NCBI GenBank assembly: GCA_022564535.1 | Contig: JADFLD010000039.1 | Location: 1-9,618, forward strand | Direction: 5' to 3' | Length of the DNA stretch: 9,618 bases | Source of the DNA: Gemmatimonadota bacterium | Lineage (GTDB): Bacteria > Gemmatimonadota > Gemmatimonadetes > Longimicrobiales > UBA6960 | Part shown: positions 5,484 to 9,618 of the stretch, piece after piece | Position numbering within the stretch: position 1 is the first letter of the stretch | Layout of the letters: each line of letters opens with the position of its first letter | Notes under the pieces: generated by a model | Databases searched by the model: none | Told to the model about the DNA's origin: nothing | The model's input: the letters and a program-made list of their open reading frames with translations, nothing else | Program-made: the position numbers and the translations under genes

Positions 5484-7562
5484 ATGAACAAGACGCTGCT
5501 CGGCCTCGCGGTTTGCGCCGCCCTCGCGGCACCGCTCGAGGCCCAGACTCGACCCCTCTCCTACGACGACTACTACCGCATCCAGCGAGCGGGAGCCACC
5601 GCCCTCTCGCCTGATGGTCGCGTCGTCGCCTTCGTCCGCTCACGGGTCCTGGAAGAGGAGAACCGCTCACACTCGGAAGTGTGGATGGTAGCGGCCGACG
5701 GTTCCTCCGAGCCGGTGCGCCTGACGAGTCCCGCGACCGAGGCCGCCAATCCGCGGTGGAGTCCGGACGGTGCGCTCCTTGCGTTCTCGTCCCGCCGTCC
5801 CGTCGCAGGTGAGGAGTCGACGGGCTCTACATGGTTTCTGAGAATGGACCGGCCCGGAGAGGCCTTTCAGATCGAGGGCCTGGCTGGGTCGCCGATCTTC
5901 GATCCGACGAACGAGTGGATCGCTTTCACGCGTCCCGTCATGCCGGAAGCCCCCCGCCCCGCCGAGGCGGAGCGCACCGCTGAGGAGCAGAAGATCGTGG
6001 ACCGTTTCGACGGCCGATCCTACGACTGGATGCAGTTCCGCTTCGATCGGCGGGGATACCTCCCCGATCCGACCGATCCATACGCGACACCTCCTTCACA
6101 GATCTTCATCGTCGATCGGGACGGCGGTGAGGCTCGGCAGATCACCGATATGTCCGTCAGCGTTTCAGGCGTCGCGTGGCGCCCGGACGCCTCCGGCTTC
6201 GTATTCACGGCGGACGAGCAACAGCGCGACGAGCGGTCCTATCCACACGCCGACGTCTGGACTGTGTCGCTCGACGGCGTCACCCGCCGAGTCACGGATG
6301 ACGAGTACAACTGGAGCGGGCCTCGATGGTCGCCCGACGGGCGCTGGATCGTCGCGAGGGGGAGTGTGGGGCTCGACGTGATCATCCGCGAACGCTGGGA
6401 TCACGGTTCCCCCACCGATCTCTGGCTGTTCAGCACGGACGGCTCGGAGCGCCGGAACCTGACCGAGGATTGGGACCTCATTCCGGGCGCGCCTACGTGG
6501 AGCGCCGACGGCGACGAACTCTACTTTACCGCCAGCGTGGGCGGCGACTCACATATCTTTCGGCTCGCCATCGAGGACGGCCGCGTCGAACAGGTGACGT
6601 TCGGCACGGGCCGCATCGGCTCGGTCTCGTTCTCTGACGACGCGCGCCACATCGCGTACATCGGCCAGAACGCGACGCATCCGGGGGACGTGTACACGGC
6701 TCCACTCGGAGGCTCCGCCAGGCAGGTCACATCCCTGAACGCAGAACTACTGGCCGAGCTCGATCTGCGCACTCCCGCACCCATGACCTTCCGAAGTGCG
6801 GACGGCACCGCGGTCGAGGGCTGGGTGATTCCGCCGGTCGGGTACGCGGAGGGGGACGGCCGCACGTGGCCGATGGTGCTCAACATGCACGGCGGCCCCC
6901 ACGGCTCCTACGGCAACAGCTTCTCGTTCGATTTTCACCTGCAATCGGGAAGAGGGTACTTCGTCGTGTACACGAACCCGCGGGCCTCGACCGGTTACGG
7001 TGAGGAATTCCGATGGGCCACGTGGGGGAGTTGGGGCGATGAGGATTACGACGACGTGATGGCCGGAGTCGATGCCGCGCTCGAGCGCTTTCCGATCGAC
7101 GACGAGCGCATGGGACTCACCGGCTACTCTTACGGGGGGTACCTGACCAACTGGATCATCACGCAAAACGATCGCTTCGCGGCTGCGGTCGCGGGTGCCG
7201 GCATCTCGAACTGGATGAGCGACTACGGCGTCGCGGATATCCCACGGACGAAGGAGACCGAATTCTACGGAACCCCGTGGGAGAAGGAGGGCTTGGAAAA
7301 CCTGCTGGCCGCGTCACCCATCGTGCAGGCGCTGGGCGTGTCGACACCGACGCTGTTCGTGCACGGCGAGTCGGATCTCCGGGTCCCCATCGAGGAAGCC
7401 GAGCAGATGTACGTCGCGCTCCAGAAGCAGGGCGTCCCAGCGAAGATGATCCGCTATCCTGAGTCTTTCCACGGTGGTTGGACTCCGTGGCGGTACCTCC
7501 ACCGCCTTTATTCCACCATGGAGTGGTGGGACGAGTGGCTCGCGGAGAAGCCGATTTCGTGA
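5484..7562 (+). CDS. Secreted S9 family (prolyl oligopeptidase/acylaminoacyl-peptidase-like) serine peptidase
   Basis: The ATG at 5484 gives 692 residues beginning with a clear signal peptide (MNKTLLGLAVCAALAAPLEA, probable cleavage before Q21), so the product is periplasmic or secreted. Residues about 35-425 form a beta-propeller with TolB/WD40-like repeats: LSPDGRVVAF, RWSPDGALLAF, RWSPDGRWIV, TWSADGDELYF. Residues about 430-692 are the alpha/beta-hydrolase domain. The oxyanion region is NMHGGPHG (467-474), the nucleophile is S549 in GYSYGG, and the remaining triad residues are D631 in HGESDLRVP and H663 in SFHGG. All catalytic residues are present and the length is usual for the family. 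These enzymes cleave short peptides gated by the propeller, or remove acylated N-terminal residues. With the upstream metalloprotease it could complete extracellular protein breakdown (inference). No strong Shine-Dalgarno precedes the start. The stop overlaps the next gene's start by 4 nt. Confidence 0.95.
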   Translation: MNKTLLGLAVCAALAAPLEAQTRPLSYDDYYRIQRAGATALSPDGRVVAFVRSRVLEEENRSHSEVWMVAADGSSEPVRLTSPATEAANPRWSPDGALLAFSSRRPVAGEESTGSTWFLRMDRPGEAFQIEGLAGSPIFDPTNEWIAFTRPVMPEAPRPAEAERTAEEQKIVDRFDGRSYDWMQFRFDRRGYLPDPTDPYATPPSQIFIVDRDGGEARQITDMSVSVSGVAWRPDASGFVFTADEQQRDERSYPHADVWTVSLDGVTRRVTDDEYNWSGPRWSPDGRWIVARGSVGLDVIIRERWDHGSPTDLWLFSTDGSERRNLTEDWDLIPGAPTWSADGDELYFTASVGGDSHIFRLAIEDGRVEQVTFGTGRIGSVSFSDDARHIAYIGQNATHPGDVYTAPLGGSARQVTSLNAELLAELDLRTPAPMTFRSADGTAVEGWVIPPVGYAEGDGRTWPMVLNMHGGPHGSYGNSFSFDFHLQSGRGYFVVYTNPRASTGYGEEFRWATWGSWGDEDYDDVMAGVDAALERFPIDDERMGLTGYSYGGYLTNWIITQNDRFAAAVAGAGISNWMSDYGVADIPRTKETEFYGTPWEKEGLENLLAASPIVQALGVSTPTLFVHGESDLRVPIEEAEQMYVALQKQGVPAKMIRYPESFHGGWTPWRYLHRLYSTMEWWDEWLAEKPIS

Positions 7563-9148
7563 AGAGCCGCGCCTCGGCGCTCTCCGTCGGCGCGATCGGC
7601 TTCGTCGTCGCGTTGGGCCACCTGTCTCTCTTCCCGAACGTGGCGGACCTCGACGGCTTCTATCACGTCGGGCACGCGATCGCCTACCTGGAAGGCTCGA
7701 TCTTCGACCCGTCACTACCGTGGGCCACACAATCGATTATCAGAGACATCGGAGGAGATCTGTGGTGGGGCTTCCACGTCCTGCTCGTCCCCTTCGCCGC
7801 GCTCGGGAGCGTGGCGCTGTCGCTGCAAACGGCGGCCGTTCTCCTCACGCTGTCTCTCGGACTCACGGTCTATTGGGTCCTGCAACGCCACGAAATCGAG
7901 GGGGCTGCGTGGTGGGCGGCGCTCTTCCTGATCGTGGTGCCCAACATCTTCTTCCGCCATCTGATGGTGCGACCGCACGTCCTCTCGCTGGCGGCATCGA
8001 TCGCGCTTCTGTCCGTGCTCGTGCGGGGGCGCTGGTGGCACGTAGCGTTGCTGAGCGCGATTATCAGTTGGGTACACTTGAACCTGTTTTGGATGGCACC
8101 GGGAGTCGCGGTGGCGTATACGATCTCGCGGATTCCCGTAACCGTGGCGCTCGGACCGGAATCACCCGACAGGGGCGTGCCGATTCGGTACGCGGTGATG
8201 GCCACGATCGGGGGCACGCTCGTCGGTTGGCTCCTGAGGCCCGAGCCCCTCGCCACGGTCGGCCTCCTCGCGGTGCAGCTCATTCGACTCTTCGCGGTAA
8301 AGACCGCCGAGGAGCCGCTCACGTTCGCGGCAGAGCTGTCGCCGATCGGCTTCGGGGAGTTGGCGCGTACGACGTGGCTCTTCGCGGCGGTATGGGTCTT
8401 CGCTGTGCTTGGAACGATACGGGCCGCCACGAGCGGGGACCTCGGGAAACTCCGCCAAGAAAAGGCGACGTTGCTCGTGACCGCGCTCCTCGTCTCCATC
8501 GTCTTTCTGGGACTCTCGCTCCTGTCAGCCCGCCGCGCGATGGAACAGTGGGTCGCCTTCGGGTTTCTGGCCCTCCCATTCCTCGCGTCCGTCGTAGTTA
8601 CCCCGGAACGCCGTCGCGCGCTGCGGGCACCGCTCACCGTCATCCTGCTCGGCTACCTCGCGTGGGGTGGGTGGCGCCATTCGCTCAACGTGCGGTACGT
8701 CTCCTTCCCGGCGAACACGCTACAGGAGGTGTCCGCGTTCCTGGCCACGAACAGCGATCCCGGCGACATGGTGTTCCACGCCAAGTGGGACAACTTCGGC
8801 CCGCTCTTCGCCCACAACCGCACCAACGTATACCTCGGCGGGATGGACCCTATCTTCCAGCTCGCGCACGATCCACGCGCCTACTGGGAGTTCTTCTACA
8901 TGTCCATGGACGTCAACGTGGCATGGACATGCGACGCGTTCCCCTGTTCGGCGGGCACGGCGACCGATTCTCACGAGGTGATCCGTGAGCACTTCGGAGC
9001 CCGTTGGATCCTCGTCGAGCCTCGCAGGAACCCGCGCCTGACGCTCCACCTCCTGAACGACCCGCGGTTCTCGCTTGCGCTGGAGACGCAGCGGGAAGCG
9101 GTGTTCGAGGTGCTGCCGGATTCCGCGGCCACCAACGAAGGTCGCTGA
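7559..9148 (+). CDS. Polytopic membrane protein, probable GT-C-fold glycosyltransferase-like, with C-terminal soluble domain
   Basis: A GTG at 7559 overlaps the peptidase stop (GTGA) and gives 529 residues; GGAG at 7544-7547 lies 11 nt upstream. An in-frame ATG at 7478 would add 27 non-hydrophobic residues inside the peptidase gene and is less likely. About ten or eleven hydrophobic segments occur between residues 8 and 370. The first extracytoplasmic loop carries ADLDGFYHVGHAIA (29-42), an acidic D-x-D-x-x-YH pattern like that of STT3/PMT-type GT-C glycosyltransferases, and WWGFH (69-73). After the last helix a soluble domain (about 375-529) contains FHAKWDNFGPLFAHNRTNVY (406-425) and GGMDP (427-431). 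I associate the W-D-N-F and G-x-DP pattern with bacterial membrane proteins usually annotated as hypothetical or GT39-like. Donor, acceptor and pathway are unknown. Overlap with the peptidase suggests translational coupling. Confidence 0.8.
   Translation: MKSRASALSVGAIGFVVALGHLSLFPNVADLDGFYHVGHAIAYLEGSIFDPSLPWATQSIIRDIGGDLWWGFHVLLVPFAALGSVALSLQTAAVLLTLSLGLTVYWVLQRHEIEGAAWWAALFLIVVPNIFFRHLMVRPHVLSLAASIALLSVLVRGRWWHVALLSAIISWVHLNLFWMAPGVAVAYTISRIPVTVALGPESPDRGVPIRYAVMATIGGTLVGWLLRPEPLATVGLLAVQLIRLFAVKTAEEPLTFAAELSPIGFGELARTTWLFAAVWVFAVLGTIRAATSGDLGKLRQEKATLLVTALLVSIVFLGLSLLSARRAMEQWVAFGFLALPFLASVVVTPERRRALRAPLTVILLGYLAWGGWRHSLNVRYVSFPANTLQEVSAFLATNSDPGDMVFHAKWDNFGPLFAHNRTNVYLGGMDPIFQLAHDPRAYWEFFYMSMDVNVAWTCDAFPCSAGTATDSHEVIREHFGARWILVEPRRNPRLTLHLLNDPRFSLALETQREAVFEVLPDSAATNEGR
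9137..9141 (+). promoter_or_regulatory. Shine-Dalgarno-like site for lutA
   Basis: GAAGG lies 10 nt before the ATG at 9152, inside the last codons of the membrane-protein gene. A second GAAGG directly abuts the ATG and is too close to act. The site supports the 9152 start and read-through transcription from the upstream gene. Confidence 0.4.
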
Positions 9149-9151
9149 AGG

Positions 9152-9618
9152 ATGCGCGTCTCTCTCTTCGCGACGTGCCTGGCCGACCAGTTCTTCGCGG
9201 AGGCATGCGCCGACTCGGTCCGCCTTCTTCGCCACTTCGGAGTCGACGTAGACTTCCCCGAAGCCCAGACCTGCTGCGGGCAGCCGGCCTACAATTCAGG
9301 GCATGTAGACGATGCCCTTCGTATGGTTAACCACACCATTCGGGTGTTTCAGGATGCTGAGTACGTGGTTCTACCCTCTGGAAGCTGCGCAGCGATGATC
9401 CGGGGGACCTACCCCGAGCTGACAGATTCCGGAGAGGCGCGCAGCCTCGCGGCACGCACATTCGAACTCTCCCAGTTTCTGGTTCACGTCCTGAAGGTGG
9501 ATGCGTTGGGAGACGGGCTCGACGGTACGCGCGTCGCGTACCACCACGGGTGTCACGCGCTGCGCGAGCTCGGGGTCGACACCGAGCCGGTTCGACTACT
9601 CCGTAAAGCCGGCGCGGA
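9152..9618 (+). CDS. lutA: LutA/YkgE-type CCG-domain Fe-S protein of L-lactate oxidation, partial at right edge
   Basis: The frame starts 3 nt after the membrane-protein stop and gives 155 residues before the window ends; the family is about 240-250 residues, so roughly two thirds is visible. It reads MRVSLFATCLADQFF, then DFPEAQTCCGQPAYNSG (34-50), VVLPSGSCAAM (72-82), FELSQF (104-109) and YHHGCHALRELG (130-141). These match LutA/YkgE: a first cysteine-rich CCG domain using C9, C41, C42 and C79, and the beginning of a second one at C134. In the family LutA acts with LutB and LutC to oxidise L-lactate to pyruvate, passing electrons through Fe-S clusters; the protein has no signal and is cytoplasmic. 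LutB and LutC genes would be expected to the right of the window. The related GlcF and HdrD-type CCG proteins are less likely because the N-terminal sequence follows LutA closely. Confidence 0.93.
   Translation, partial: MRVSLFATCLADQFFAEACADSVRLLRHFGVDVDFPEAQTCCGQPAYNSGHVDDALRMVNHTIRVFQDAEYVVLPSGSCAAMIRGTYPELTDSGEARSLAARTFELSQFLVHVLKVDALGDGLDGTRVAYHHGCHALRELGVDTEPVRLLRKAGA

Noticed and set aside
4496..5491. 331-residue minus-strand open frame across the metalloprotease end
   Set aside because: Antisense shadow with no signal, domain or ribosome-binding site; it covers a coding end and a gap.
7474..8988. 504-residue plus-strand open frame overlapping the membrane protein
   Set aside because: Strongly Arg/Gly-rich with no hydrophobic pattern; the frame one base class away gives a convincing multi-helix membrane protein.

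Overview
The window looks like a piece of a high-GC Gemmatimonadota (or closely related) chromosome, possibly from a metagenome assembly. The grounds are the lipoprotein signal ending in a Cys-Gly-Gly-Asp-Ser-Thr-Gly-Pro run, an ADOP-type MacB/FtsX permease, a DUF5117/DUF4953-type zinc metalloprotease lipoprotein, and a secreted S9 peptidase. These are all common together in that phylum. No rRNA, tRNA, CRISPR array, insertion sequence or phage gene was seen. The assignment is inference from protein style, not a database result.

Layout: the left 2.65 kb is read from the minus strand. It holds (i) a partial ADOP permease reading frame (1..1291) that runs off the left edge, and (ii) a lipoprotein combining a Big_2-like Ig domain with an N-formylglutamate-amidohydrolase-like domain (1447..2655). 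Between them is a 155-nt gap with a perfect 14-bp hairpin just after the lipoprotein stop. A 175-nt divergent intergenic region (2656..2830) separates these from four plus-strand genes: a metzincin-type metalloprotease lipoprotein (2831..5338), a secreted S9 prolyl-oligopeptidase-family peptidase (5484..7562), a polytopic GT-C-like membrane protein (7559..9148, 4-nt overlap with the peptidase), and a LutA/YkgE-type CCG-domain Fe-S protein (9152 onward, cut by the right edge).

The strongest anomaly is in the first gene. The minus-strand frame is clear ADOP permease (last transmembrane segment of the first FtsX domain, second MacB-like periplasmic domain, start of the second FtsX domain). Without a frame change it then turns into a segment that reads like the C-terminal third of glucose-6-phosphate isomerase (about the last 41 visible residues). 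The permease also lacks its N-terminal half. It is therefore either an in-frame gene chimera or an assembly join; the sequence alone cannot tell which.

Functionally, the middle of the window suggests envelope-associated protein and peptide degradation: a lipid-anchored zinc protease, a periplasmic S9 peptidase, and a lipid-anchored amidohydrolase-like protein. The last three plus-strand genes are tightly packed and may be co-transcribed, although peptidase, membrane glycosyltransferase-like protein and lactate-utilisation subunit have no obvious common pathway. I did not find a convincing new multi-gene system.
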